Source: Acidobacteriota bacterium (GTDB lineage: Bacteria > Acidobacteriota > Terriglobia > Bryobacterales > Bryobacteraceae). From it: DNA of 64,000 nt. Under the pieces are notes generated by a model. The model had not been told where the DNA came from and searched no databases. It saw only the letters and a program-made list of their open reading frames with translations. The position numbers were made by a program, and so were the translations under genes. The number at the start of each line of letters is the position of its first letter. The first letter of the stretch is position 1. Shown here piece by piece: positions 43,176 to 51,853 of the stretch. The stretch is from positions 615,632-679,631 of the forward strand of contig JAFDVZ010000002.1 of the NCBI GenBank assembly GCA_018268715.1, written 5' to 3'.

Positions 43176-44027
43176 CTATTCGCGTTCCTCTGGAGGGCGC
43201 AACTCCTCGAGCCGGTGGAAGACGTCGCCGGCCGCTTGAATCGGGTTCGCCAAACCGGGAATCTCCTTCAATTCAAGCAGCAGCGGATACTGATTCGGCT
43301 GCGACTTCAGCAGCGCCATGGTTTTCCGCCAGTCGATCGTGCCGCCTTTGGACTCCAGTGGAAAGAGATGTTGATCCTCAATTCCATTATTGTCATGAAT
43401 GTGCGTCGAACGGATTCCGTTCTTCAGCAGGTTGAAGGCGTTCCCGACGCCCTCCTTCAGGTTGGCGTGCCCCACGTCGAAGCAGAAGTTCAGCTTCATG
43501 TGCGTCAGTTCGTTGAACAGCAGCAGCCGCTCGGCCGAGGCCAGGCCGTTGGGGATGTTCTCCACCAGCACCTCGACGCCGCGCTGGCGGGCGAACACCG
43601 ACAACTCGTCCAGGGCGTTGAACGCGGCGTCCACCTTGTGCTCGCTGTACTCCTCGCCGCCCACGCCGATGTGTTGGATCAGATACTGGAACGGAACGTA
43701 CTCGGCGATCTCGAGCACGCGCTTGATCTCGTCCACCATCACGATGCGCTTGCGCTTCTCCGGCTCCGTGATGTTGATCACCGCGCGAGGACCCGAGCGG
43801 CCCCACATCTCATCGGTGAACATGGGCGCGTGCAGTGAGTGGACGGTCAGCTCCGAATCGCGGAACCAGGCGGCGAATTCGCGGATCTGGGCCTGGTTCG
43901 ACCAGTCGATGTGCTGGCGAGCGCAGAAGATCTCCACCGCCGGAATGCCCGCCTCCCAGATACGGTCGAACCACACCGTGGTCAGCCGGTGGCTCGCGAA
44001 CAAGTGCGTCGACAGGACGTGTTTCAT
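43176..44027 (-). CDS. Xylose isomerase-like TIM-barrel protein
   Basis: The 283-residue protein is of the AP-endonuclease-2/sugar phosphate isomerase-epimerase superfamily. Metal-ligand regions are visible: VHSLHAPMF, YLIQHIGVGGEEYSEH, VLVENIPNG, FCFDVGHANLKEG and THIHDNNG, giving the Glu/Asp/His set expected of these barrels. The superfamily includes isomerases, epimerases and endonuclease IV; sequence alone does not set the substrate. It is 4 nt from ggt and 6 nt from asnS. Confidence 0.85.
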   Translation of the reverse strand: MKHVLSTHLFASHRLTTVWFDRIWEAGIPAVEIFCARQHIDWSNQAQIREFAAWFRDSELTVHSLHAPMFTDEMWGRSGPRAVINITEPEKRKRIVMVDEIKRVLEIAEYVPFQYLIQHIGVGGEEYSEHKVDAAFNALDELSVFARQRGVEVLVENIPNGLASAERLLLFNELTHMKLNFCFDVGHANLKEGVGNAFNLLKNGIRSTHIHDNNGIEDQHLFPLESKGGTIDWRKTMALLKSQPNQYPLLLELKEIPGLANPIQAAGDVFHRLEELRPPEERE

Positions 44028-44031
44028 CGCA

Positions 44032-45711
44032 TCAATACCCCGCTACCTTCCCACGCCCGCGGCCGTCGGAGCCGCCTTCGAGCCAGCCGTTCGAACCGCG
44101 CCGGATGGCGTCAAGCCGCGAGGTCACCTGATATTGCAGATCCCTCACATTATGCCCGCGGGCCTTCAGCAGCGCCATGGTGTCGGGAGAGTATCCGTGC
44201 TCCATCATGATGAGGTCGGGCTTCCACTGGTGGTGGATGCGCGGCGCGTCCACCGCGTCCTGCGGATTCATGCCGAAGTCGACCATATTCAGGAAGCCCT
44301 GCAACACCGCCGTGATGATGAACGAGCCGCCCGGCGCCCCCAGCATCATCTCGAACTGGCCGTTGCGCGTGACGATGGTGGGCGTCATCGACGACAGCGG
44401 GCGCTTGCGGGGAGCAATCGCGTTCGATTCGCCCTGCACCAGTTGGAACATGTTCGGGACGCCCGGCTTGGCGGCGAAGTCGTCCATCTCATCGTTCAAC
44501 AGGAAGCCCAGGCCCGGGACCGTGACCCCGCTGCCGTAGCCGGCGTTCAGCGTGTAGGTGACCGCGACGGCGTTGCCTTCCGCGTCGACCACGTTGAAGT
44601 GCGTGGTGTCGCTGCCCTCGGCGCCGGCGGGCTGCCCCGGCCCGACTTTGTCGCTGGGAGTGGCGTGTTCCGGATCGATGCTCGCCGCCCGCTGCTTGAT
44701 GTAGGCGGGGTCGAGCAGGCCGCTCAACGGGACTTTGTAGAAGTCCGGATCGCCCAGGAACCGGCTCCGGTCGGCGTAGTAGCGGCGCATGGTCTCGGCC
44801 AGGTAGTGGACCGTGGCCGCCGAGCCCCAGCCGGACTTCTCATAACCCGAACCTTCGAGCATCCCGAGCATCTGCACGACGCCCACGCCGCCCGAGCTGG
44901 GCGGAGGCGCCGTGATCACGTGGTGGCCCTTGTAGTCGCATTCAAGCGGAGTGCGCTCCACGGCGCGGTACCCGGCCAGATCGTCGGCGGTGATGATCCC
45001 GCCGTTCTTCTTCATCTCGGCGGCAAGCGTCGCGGCGGTCTCGCCCGTGTAGAACTCGTCCGGGCCCTTGCGGGCGATGCGTTCGAGCGTGCGCGCCAGC
45101 TCCGGTTGGCGGAAGGTCTCGCCGGCCTCGTAGAACGCGCCGTCCTTCAGGAAAACCCGCTTGCTCTCCGGCGATATCGACAGCCGCCGCACCGTCCCCT
45201 GGCTCTTCCACTGTTCCGACTGCTCGTAGGAGATCTCGAATCCGTCGCGGGCCAGCGTCACCGCCGGCTGGACCAGCGACGCCCAGGGCTTCTTGCCGTA
45301 CTTCGAGTGCGCGACGCCCAGTCCCCGCACCGTGCCGGGCACGCCCGAAGCGCGCCACCCCTCGATGCTGTCGCGGGTGGGATTGCCCTTCTCGTCCAGG
45401 TACATATCGTGCGAGGCGGCCAGCGGCGCGGCCTCCCGGAAATCGATGAACGTGGTGCGGCCGTCGGCGAAGCGGATCAGCATGAAACCGCCGCCGCCAA
45501 GGTTGCCGGCAAAGGGATGGGTGGCCGCCAGGGCGAAGCCGATGGCTACCGCCGCATCGACGGCGTTGCCGCCCGCCTTGAGCACGGCCGCGCCTACGTC
45601 GGCGGCGTTGGGCTCCTGGGCCGTCACCATGGCGTGACGTGTCCGGACGGGCTGTCTTGCGAAGGCGAGGGTCAGGGAAAGGAGAGCCAGAATCGCGGAG
45701 GAGCAGCGCAC
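44032..45711 (-). CDS. ggt: Gamma-glutamyltransferase
   Basis: The 559-residue N-terminal-nucleophile hydrolase transfers gamma-glutamyl groups or hydrolyses glutathione. A signal peptide begins at GTG 45711 (RCSSAILALLSLTLAFA), so the enzyme is periplasmic. The autocleavage site and nucleophile Thr lie in GSDTTHFNVVD, and the conserved PLSSMTPTIV and GAPGGSFIITAV segments complete the active site. Alternative starts further upstream would remove the signal peptide character. The start is 13 nt from the stop of the Lrp-type regulator, so the two are probably one transcript. Confidence 0.94.
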   Translation of the reverse strand: MRCSSAILALLSLTLAFARQPVRTRHAMVTAQEPNAADVGAAVLKAGGNAVDAAVAIGFALAATHPFAGNLGGGGFMLIRFADGRTTFIDFREAAPLAASHDMYLDEKGNPTRDSIEGWRASGVPGTVRGLGVAHSKYGKKPWASLVQPAVTLARDGFEISYEQSEQWKSQGTVRRLSISPESKRVFLKDGAFYEAGETFRQPELARTLERIARKGPDEFYTGETAATLAAEMKKNGGIITADDLAGYRAVERTPLECDYKGHHVITAPPPSSGGVGVVQMLGMLEGSGYEKSGWGSAATVHYLAETMRRYYADRSRFLGDPDFYKVPLSGLLDPAYIKQRAASIDPEHATPSDKVGPGQPAGAEGSDTTHFNVVDAEGNAVAVTYTLNAGYGSGVTVPGLGFLLNDEMDDFAAKPGVPNMFQLVQGESNAIAPRKRPLSSMTPTIVTRNGQFEMMLGAPGGSFIITAVLQGFLNMVDFGMNPQDAVDAPRIHHQWKPDLIMMEHGYSPDTMALLKARGHNVRDLQYQVTSRLDAIRRGSNGWLEGGSDGRGRGKVAGY

Positions 45712-45724
45712 AGGCTCAATTCTA

Positions 45725-46168
45725 CTATGTCGCGTATTTCTCAACCGGCGTCGACAGCACAACGGAAACGTGCACCTCGCCAAACTGGCGGAATTGTTCG
45801 AAAACGCTGGTGAGGTCCTCGCGAGAAGGCGCGATCAGCTTGATGAGAAAGTCGTCATCGCCGGAGGCGCGGTGGCACTCGCGAACTTCGCGCAGGTTAC
45901 GGGCGAGGGTGATCACCTGCTGGAAGTTCGGCCGCGTCACCCGCAAACGCGCGTACGCGGTCACCGGGAAGCCCACCTTGGCCGGATTGACGCGCGCGTG
46001 ATACCCGCTGATAATGCCCTCGTCCTCCATCTTGCGGATGCGGTCCGTGATGGCCGGGCCCGAAAGGCCCACCCTGCGTCCCAGTTCGGCGAACGAAATC
46101 CGGGCGTTATCCTGCAACGCGCGCAGGATTTCGAGGCCGGTCTCGTCTAGAAGGCGTTCGGGATCCAT
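45725..46168 (-). CDS. Lrp/AsnC-family transcriptional regulator
   Basis: The 147-residue regulator has an N-terminal winged helix-turn-helix (LDETGLEILRALQDNARIS, ELGRRVGLSGPAITDRIRKMEDEG) and a C-terminal RAM/AsnC ligand-binding domain (residues ~65-145). It is a typical full-length Lrp family member that binds amino acids as effectors. Located at the head of the ggt-rocF directon, it is the natural candidate to control amino-acid turnover genes there. No palindromic operator could be assigned with confidence in the 86-bp gap to the divergent YkgJ gene. Confidence 0.94.
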   Translation of the reverse strand: MDPERLLDETGLEILRALQDNARISFAELGRRVGLSGPAITDRIRKMEDEGIISGYHARVNPAKVGFPVTAYARLRVTRPNFQQVITLARNLREVRECHRASGDDDFLIKLIAPSREDLTSVFEQFRQFGEVHVSVVLSTPVEKYAT

Positions 46169-46254
46169 GGGACGGAATCAATTACACCATAACTACGGCA
46201 ACATTTTCCCTTCGAGGGGATCACGGCGGGAAATGGAGGGTATCCTCAGAGATA

Positions 46255-46836
46255 ATGCCGCCACTTGACGACTCCCGCCTGGTGCGGATTGTGGACGCCG
46301 CCTCGGTGGAGGCCGCCAGACGCAGCGGCGCCTGGCTACAGTGCTGTCCTGGATGCACCCAGTGCTGTTTCGGACCTTTCGCAATTAATGTGTTAGATGC
46401 CTTACGGATGCGCCGCGGTTACGACCAGATTACACAAGATGATCCGGCGCGGGCGGCTCGCCTGAAAAGCCGCTCGCTGGCCTGGATCGCACGCAACGTC
46501 GACGCCTTCCCCGGCGACCGCGACACCGGCGTCCTGGCGGAGGCCGATCCTGACTTCGGCGGCTGCGGCGAGGACGATGCCTGCCCGGCGCTCGACCCGG
46601 ACACCGGACTCTGCGAACTGTACGAATCCCGCCCCATGACGTGCCGGACCTTCGGACCGCCGGCGCGCACCGCCGATGGAGCCATCGGCGTCTGCGAGTT
46701 GTGCTTCGACGGCGCGACCGACGACCAGATCGCGGCCTGTCTCGTCGACTCAGACGCCGGCGCGGTGGAGGCGGAACTGCTCGAACGGGCCGGCGACCGC
46801 CGCCAGACCGTTGTCGCGTACTGCCTGGCCCGATGA
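46255..46836 (+). CDS. YkgJ-family cysteine cluster protein
   Basis: The 193-residue protein is rich in cysteines in the YkgJ/zinc- or iron-chelating arrangement: CCPGCTQCCFGPF near residues 30-42, then CGEDDACPAL, GLCELYESRPMTCRTFG and GVCELCFDG. The family is thought to bind a metal ion or Fe-S cluster, but its reaction is unknown. TATCCT (46241-46246) lies 8 nt before ATG 46255. The stop overlaps the FUSC start by 4 nt, so the proteins are coupled. Confidence 0.88.
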   Translation: MPPLDDSRLVRIVDAASVEAARRSGAWLQCCPGCTQCCFGPFAINVLDALRMRRGYDQITQDDPARAARLKSRSLAWIARNVDAFPGDRDTGVLAEADPDFGGCGEDDACPALDPDTGLCELYESRPMTCRTFGPPARTADGAIGVCELCFDGATDDQIAACLVDSDAGAVEAELLERAGDRRQTVVAYCLAR

Positions 46837-48980
46837 CCATGGCGGAAGCGAGACCAAATTCCTGGGCCGCCCTGTGGGACGTCATCCGCCGCGTCGACCG
46901 CCAGAAGGTCGCGCCGTGGATGGGCGCGCGCAATACACTCGGCGTCACGCTGCCGGTGGCCATCGGCGCGTGGATGGGGGCCGTTCCGGTGGGGCTCGCC
47001 ATGGCCACCGGAGCGCTGAACGTCTGCTTTAGCGACAGTTCGGAGCCGTACCGTGTGCGGGCCCGCCGGATGCTGGCGGCCACCGTGCTGGTGGGCTTCG
47101 CCGTGGCCTTCGGCGAGGCCTGCGGCCGCAGCCACGTGCTGGCGGTGGCCGTCACCACTGGATGGGCGTTCGCGGCCGGATTGCTGGTGGCGCTCAGCAC
47201 GACGGCCGCCGATCTGGGAGTGGTCAGCTTGGTGACGCTGGTCGTGTACTCCTCGGCGCCGGCCGATCCTTCGGCGGCGCTCTACGCGGGGCTGCTCGCG
47301 GTGTTGGGCGGCCTGCTTCAGACCTCGATTTCGCTCGCCTTGTGGCGGGTGCGGCGATACGTCCCGGAGCGCCGGGCCCTGGCCGCTCTTTACCTGGAGG
47401 TGGGGAAACTGGCGGCCGAGCCGTCGCCCGCCACCCAGGCGCCTCCGGCCACCGGCAAAGCCGTCGAGGCGCGGAACATGGTGGCGACGCTCGGCGGCGA
47501 TCGCACCATCGAAGGGGAGCGGTATCGCGCCCTGCTCAGCCAGGCCGAACGTCTCCGTTTGAGCCTGTTGATGCTCGGGCGGCTGCGCGTGCGCATCCGG
47601 CGCGAACGCGAGGACGATTGCCTGCCGCTCGACCGTTTCTTCGAAATCAGCGTCGAGGTGCTGCACGCCATCGGCGCCGCGCTTGAAGCAGGCGAGCGTA
47701 TGGCGCCCATGACGGAACAGTTGGACGAAGCGCGCCGGCTGACCAACCAGATGCGCCTGGCGTCTCCGAAAGGGGCCGATCCGGTGGCGGCCATGATGGC
47801 GGACGCCCGGCGTCAGATGGACGCCATCGCGGGCCAGTTGCGCTCGGCGGTGGACCTGGCGTCGCACTCGGTGCCGGAGGGGTTGGACGAATTCGCGTGG
47901 CGGGAGTCGCGGCAGCCCTGGCGTTTGCGGCTGGCGGGCACGGTGGCGACGTTGCGGGCCAATCTGGCGGTGGAATCGGCGGCCTTCCGTCACGCGGTGC
48001 GGCTGGCGGTGTGCGTCGCGACGGCGTTTGGACTGGCGCGCGGCCTGCATGTCGGCCGGGCCTACTGGATGCCGATGACGGTGGCCATCGTGCTGAAGCC
48101 GGACTTCAGCGCCACCTTCAGCCGGGGAGTGCTGCGGTTGGCGGGGACCTTTGGCGGGTTGGCGCTGGCCACTGGACTGTTCCATCTGTTGCCCGCCAAT
48201 GCGGGCATGGAGGCGGTGCTGGTCGCGGTCTTCATGTTTCTGCTGCGATGCTTCGGCCCCGCCAACTACGGGATCTTCGTGGTGGCGGTGACGGCGCTGG
48301 TGGTGGTTCTTGTAGCCCTGGCCGGCTACTCGCCGACGGACGTGATTCTGGCTCGCGGAATGAACACCGCGCTGGGCGGCGTGATTGCGCTTGCGGCCTA
48401 TGGGCTATGGCCCACGTGGGAGCGCGGACAGGCCCCGGAGGCGTTAGCCGGGATGCTCGACGCCTACCGCGACTACTTCCGCCAGGTGCGCGAAGCGTAC
48501 CTGCATCCCAACGAATCCTACACGCTGGAACTGGACCGTGTGCGGCAGGCGGCGCGGCTGGCGCGGTCCAACATGGAGGCATCGATGGATCGTCTGGCGG
48601 CCGAACCCGGCGCCGGGGCGGATCTGGTGGGCACGTTGAGCGGGATTGTGGCGGATTCGCACCGTCTGGTGCACGCCATCATGGCGCTTGAAGCGGGCCT
48701 GCACACCAGCGCCCCAGCGCCGGCGCGTCCCAAGTTTCCGGCCTTCGCCAACGCCGTGGAGTTCACGCTGTATCATCTGGCCGGTCTACTCCGCGGCGAC
48801 CCACTGACGGCGGCGGACCTGCCCGACCTTCGCGAGGCGCATCACGAACTAGTGTCCACGGCCCACTCCCCGGCGGACCGCTACACGCTAGTGAACGTGG
48901 AAACGGACCGCATCACAAACAGCCTGAACACGCTAGCCGAGGAAGTACTGCGCTGGCGCACCGCGTCTCCTGTCTCCTGA
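46833..48980 (+). CDS. FUSC-family inner-membrane protein (YccS/aromatic acid exporter-like)
   Basis: The 715-residue protein has two membrane blocks of about six spans each (roughly residues 30-175 and 385-530) separated by a soluble helical region, with a C-terminal cytoplasmic helical tail: the FUSC/YccS layout. Family members include the AaeB aromatic acid exporter and fusaric-acid resistance proteins, but many have unknown substrates. No AaeA-type membrane-fusion partner is adjacent. ATG 46833 lies in the ATGA overlap with the YkgJ gene. A further ATG at 46839 is possible. Confidence 0.86.
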   Translation: MTMAEARPNSWAALWDVIRRVDRQKVAPWMGARNTLGVTLPVAIGAWMGAVPVGLAMATGALNVCFSDSSEPYRVRARRMLAATVLVGFAVAFGEACGRSHVLAVAVTTGWAFAAGLLVALSTTAADLGVVSLVTLVVYSSAPADPSAALYAGLLAVLGGLLQTSISLALWRVRRYVPERRALAALYLEVGKLAAEPSPATQAPPATGKAVEARNMVATLGGDRTIEGERYRALLSQAERLRLSLLMLGRLRVRIRREREDDCLPLDRFFEISVEVLHAIGAALEAGERMAPMTEQLDEARRLTNQMRLASPKGADPVAAMMADARRQMDAIAGQLRSAVDLASHSVPEGLDEFAWRESRQPWRLRLAGTVATLRANLAVESAAFRHAVRLAVCVATAFGLARGLHVGRAYWMPMTVAIVLKPDFSATFSRGVLRLAGTFGGLALATGLFHLLPANAGMEAVLVAVFMFLLRCFGPANYGIFVVAVTALVVVLVALAGYSPTDVILARGMNTALGGVIALAAYGLWPTWERGQAPEALAGMLDAYRDYFRQVREAYLHPNESYTLELDRVRQAARLARSNMEASMDRLAAEPGAGADLVGTLSGIVADSHRLVHAIMALEAGLHTSAPAPARPKFPAFANAVEFTLYHLAGLLRGDPLTAADLPDLREAHHELVSTAHSPADRYTLVNVETDRITNSLNTLAEEVLRWRTASPVS

Positions 48981-48990
48981 CTCCTGTCTC

Positions 48991-50790
48991 CTATCTCCCC
49001 CCCCGAAAATACTCCACCAGCCGTCGCGCCGCCACGCGCCCGGCCACCTGCATCAATTCCCCCTCGGTGGCGCCGCGAACCCTCTCCAGGCTGCCGAAAT
49101 GCCGCAGCAGCTTCTCCACGGTCTTCGGCCCAATGCCCGGGACCTCGCTCAACTCCGAAGTCATGCGAGAGGCGTTCCGGCGCGTGCGATGGAACGTCAC
49201 GGCGAACCGGTGCGCCTCGTCGCGCACCTGCTGCACCAGGTGCAGCACCGGCGAGAAGCGGTCGAGCACGACAGGCTCGTCCTCCTGCCCGTAGACGTAA
49301 ATGATCTCCTCGCGTTTGGCGATGGAAGCGAGCGGCTGCGTGGTGACGCCAATCGCCTCGAGCGCGCCGGCGGCCGCATGCAACTGCCCGAGTCCGCCAT
49401 CGATCAGGATCAGCCCCGGCATGGGCAGCTTCTCCTCCTGCAAGCGCGAGTAGCGGCGCGTCACCACCTCCCGCATGGAGGCGAAATCGTCGTTGCCCTC
49501 CACGGTGCGGATGATGAACTTGCGGTAGTCGGATTTCTTCATCCGGCCGTCCTCCCACACCACCATGCTGGCCACCTTGTCGGTCCCCTGGATGTGGGAA
49601 ATGTCGAAGCACTCGATGCGGTCCGGCGCGTCGGGCAGGTTCAGGGCGTCCTGCAAGGCTTCCTTGATCGCGTTCGAACTGGGCCGCAGCACGCGGAAGC
49701 GCTGGTCGAAGCTGTTCTTGGCGTTGGCCTCCACCAGCTTGATCATGGCCTTCTTATCGCCCCGTTGCGGCGTGTGGATCTCCACCTTGCGGCCGCGCAG
49801 TTCGGTCAGCGCTTCCTCGAGCAGCGGGCGGTCCTCGAACTCCACCGGGACTTCAATGGTGCGCGGCACATACTGCTGCTCCAGGTAGATCTGCTTGAGC
49901 AGGGAGGAGAACAGCTCCTGGGGGTCGAAGTCGATCTGGTCCTCCCAGAACAGCTCGCGGCGGTCCACAATGTGCCCATTGCGCATGTGGAACAGGTTCA
50001 CGGCCACCAGCGGCGGCTCGGCGTAGAAGGCGAAGATGTCGGCGTCGTTGCCCTCCGCGGCGGCCATCTTCTGTTTCTGCTCCAGCTCTTCGACCGTGTT
50101 GAGCAGGTCGCGGATGCCGGCGGCCTCCTCAAAGCGCATATCGGAGGCGGCGGTCTCCATGGACAGGCGCAGCTCGCGGGAAAGGTCGCGGTGCCGGCCC
50201 TCGAGAAACAGGCGGACATTGCGCACGGCTTCGGCGTAACGCTCCTCGGTGACCAGCCCTTCCACGCAGGGGCCGTGGCAGCGGTGGATGTGATACTGCA
50301 GGCAAGGGTGCGTGTGTTTGCGGGAGAAGTCGATCTTGCACGACGGGACCTTGAAATGCCGGTGGATGAAGTGGACCAGTCGGTGCGCCAGGTTTCCCGG
50401 GAAGTAGGGGCCGTAGTAGGTGGAGCCGTCCTTGCGCAGGCGGCGCGTCACGTACACGCGCGGGTGCTGCTCGCCCGTGAGTTTGACGTAGGGGTAGGTT
50501 TTGTCGTCGCGCAGCAGGATGTTGAAACGCGGTTTATAGCGCTTGATCAGGTTATTCTCAAGCGCCAGCGCTTCTTTTTCGTTGTCGACCTGGATGAATT
50601 CGACGTCGGCGGCTTCCGAGATCAGCGTGCCGGTTTTGACGTCGGCCAGGCGGTCTTCAAGGAAGTAGCTGCGGACCCGGCTGCGCAGGTTCTTCGCCTT
50701 GCCGACGTAGATGACCGTGCCGTGCGCGTCCTTGTAGAGGTAGACCCCGGGAAGGGTGGGCAGTTGCGCCGCTTTTTCGCGGAGTTCCAT
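48991..50790 (-). CDS. uvrC: Excinuclease ABC subunit C
   Basis: The 599-residue protein performs both incisions in UvrABC nucleotide excision repair. An N-terminal GIY-YIG nuclease (GVYLYKDAHGTVIYVGKAKNL) is followed by a UVR segment (FEEAAGIRDLLNTVEELEQKQ) for UvrB contact, the RNase H-like 3' nuclease part (ECFDISHIQGTDKVASMVVWEDG, ILIDGGLGQL) and a C-terminal helix-hairpin-helix (LSEVPGIGPKTVEKLLRHFGS). It has the normal family length. Only 23 bp separate its start from the divergent TPR gene, so its promoter must be inside or overlap that gene. Confidence 0.97.
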   Translation of the reverse strand: MELREKAAQLPTLPGVYLYKDAHGTVIYVGKAKNLRSRVRSYFLEDRLADVKTGTLISEAADVEFIQVDNEKEALALENNLIKRYKPRFNILLRDDKTYPYVKLTGEQHPRVYVTRRLRKDGSTYYGPYFPGNLAHRLVHFIHRHFKVPSCKIDFSRKHTHPCLQYHIHRCHGPCVEGLVTEERYAEAVRNVRLFLEGRHRDLSRELRLSMETAASDMRFEEAAGIRDLLNTVEELEQKQKMAAAEGNDADIFAFYAEPPLVAVNLFHMRNGHIVDRRELFWEDQIDFDPQELFSSLLKQIYLEQQYVPRTIEVPVEFEDRPLLEEALTELRGRKVEIHTPQRGDKKAMIKLVEANAKNSFDQRFRVLRPSSNAIKEALQDALNLPDAPDRIECFDISHIQGTDKVASMVVWEDGRMKKSDYRKFIIRTVEGNDDFASMREVVTRRYSRLQEEKLPMPGLILIDGGLGQLHAAAGALEAIGVTTQPLASIAKREEIIYVYGQEDEPVVLDRFSPVLHLVQQVRDEAHRFAVTFHRTRRNASRMTSELSEVPGIGPKTVEKLLRHFGSLERVRGATEGELMQVAGRVAARRLVEYFRGGR

Positions 50791-50800
50791 GCGGGACGGC

Positions 50801-50806
50801 TATACT
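50801..50806 (+). promoter_or_regulatory. Candidate -10 element for a leaderless start at 50814
   Basis: TATACT is followed by seven bases and GTG 50814. The divergent uvrC start at 50790 leaves almost no room for a leader, so a transcript beginning at the GTG is likely. A matching -35 would lie inside uvrC and is weak. Confidence 0.4.
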
Positions 50807-50813
50807 TCTAATT

Positions 50814-51269
50814 GTGGCACGCCTTCCCTCGCTTCACGCGGCGTTCCTGACTGTCTCGCTCGCCCTCTCGGCCCATCCCCTGGGACAGGACCCGGCCCAA
50901 GCGGGCAAGCTGAAGGATCGCAAGGCCGAACAGCAGAAACAGGAACAGCAGAAGGAGCAGGAGCCTCCCGAAGAGGATGAAGGGTCGAAGGAAAAAGAAT
51001 ACGGTTTCAATCCTTTACAGGCCCAAAAGGAGCTTCGGACCGGCGAGTTCTACGCCAAGAAAGGCAACCTGAAGGCCGCCGCGCGCAGGTATCGTGAGGC
51101 CACTAAGTGGGATCCCACGTCCGCCGAAGCCTTCTACCGCCTGGGGCAGGCCGAGGAGAAGCTGAAGAACGACAAAGCCTCGCGGGAAGCCTACGGCAAG
51201 TACCTCGAACTCGCGCCGGACGGTAAGGAAGCCGACGCCGTCCGAAAGAAGCTGGCGCGCAAGCCGTAG
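50814..51269 (+). CDS. Small exported TPR protein
   Basis: The 151-residue protein has a signal peptide (LHAAFLTVSLALSAHPLG) and a highly charged Lys/Glu/Gln linker (residues ~32-62). A tetratricopeptide pair follows (FYAKKGNLKAAARRYREATKWDP and AFYRLGQAEEKLKNDKASREAYGKYLELAP) with the usual alternating small/large residues. TPRs mediate protein contacts; no enzymatic domain is present. The GTG start is set by the signal peptide and the upstream TATACT. It converges on the TIR gene with 5 bp between stops. Confidence 0.82.
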   Translation: MARLPSLHAAFLTVSLALSAHPLGQDPAQAGKLKDRKAEQQKQEQQKEQEPPEEDEGSKEKEYGFNPLQAQKELRTGEFYAKKGNLKAAARRYREATKWDPTSAEAFYRLGQAEEKLKNDKASREAYGKYLELAPDGKEADAVRKKLARKP

Positions 51270-51274
51270 CGCGG

Positions 51275-51853
51275 TCACGAAGCCAGCGGTAGTTGCTCCC
51301 TGCGGCGGCGCACCAGTTCGCGATCCACCGTCTTTTGAATCTGCACCAGGCCCTCGTTCCAGCTTGGGAACAGGTCGACGTGCTGGAGCAGGCTCTCGAT
51401 CCGGTGCGGTAAAACGCAGTCGTCCAACCGGACCGGGATCAGGTACACGTCGTCCAAGGGCAGTCGCGAAGCGCATTCGAGCGCGTACCGGAGCTCGCTT
51501 TGAAAGACGCCTTTCTTTAGCACCGCCCGCGACGAAAAGCAGGGTATGAAGAAGTCGCACACTTCGATGGCGCGATCGATGGCGCGGGGCCAGTTCTGCC
51601 CGGGCAGCAGTTCTTCTTCGTCCATCCACGGCCGATACCCTAACCGTTTGAGGTCTTTGTAGAGACGCCGAACAGCCTCGACGTCCTCGCGGACATATGC
51701 CAGAAAAATCCTAGGCCTATCCTCTGGTTCGAAATCGAATCCGTCCGAATTGGGACGGAAGGTTCCGAGCCCTTCTATGTCGACGACATGTCCGTCGTCG
51801 AGCGCCTGGCGGATCACTTCCGCGATCCGGGCTGAGCCGCTGCGGCGGTTCAT
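51275..51853 (-). CDS. HU-fragment-TIR fusion protein
   Basis: The 192-residue protein has two parts. Residues ~8-34 (IAEVIRQALDDGHVVDIEGLGTFRP) match the helix-2 end and first beta strand of HU/IHF-type DNA-binding proteins. Residues ~47-170 form a TIR domain: PRIFLAYVREDVEAVRRLY, the box-2-like PWMDEEELLPGQNW, and VFQSELRYAL, where Glu120 sits at the position of the NADase catalytic Glu. It is coupled by ATGA overlap to the upstream small HU-like gene. NAD-degrading activity is predicted from the Glu only. A role linked to DNA binding or chromosome sensing is inference. Confidence 0.82.
   Translation of the reverse strand: MNRRSGSARIAEVIRQALDDGHVVDIEGLGTFRPNSDGFDFEPEDRPRIFLAYVREDVEAVRRLYKDLKRLGYRPWMDEEELLPGQNWPRAIDRAIEVCDFFIPCFSSRAVLKKGVFQSELRYALECASRLPLDDVYLIPVRLDDCVLPHRIESLLQHVDLFPSWNEGLVQIQKTVDRELVRRRREQLPLAS

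Noticed and set aside
41718-43838. Long plus-strand open frame (~706 codons) over rocF, asnS and the TIM-barrel gene
   Set aside because: Antisense shadow: His/Ala/Val/Arg-rich, no domain, and the opposite strand carries three recognised genes.
48963-49000. CTCCTGTCTCC direct repeats between the FUSC and uvrC stops
   Set aside because: A short low-complexity run of ~35 bp in a convergent gap, with no wider structure.
49099-50811. Plus-strand open frame of 570 codons over uvrC
   Set aside because: Antisense to a full-length uvrC with all domains; composition is typical of a shadow frame.
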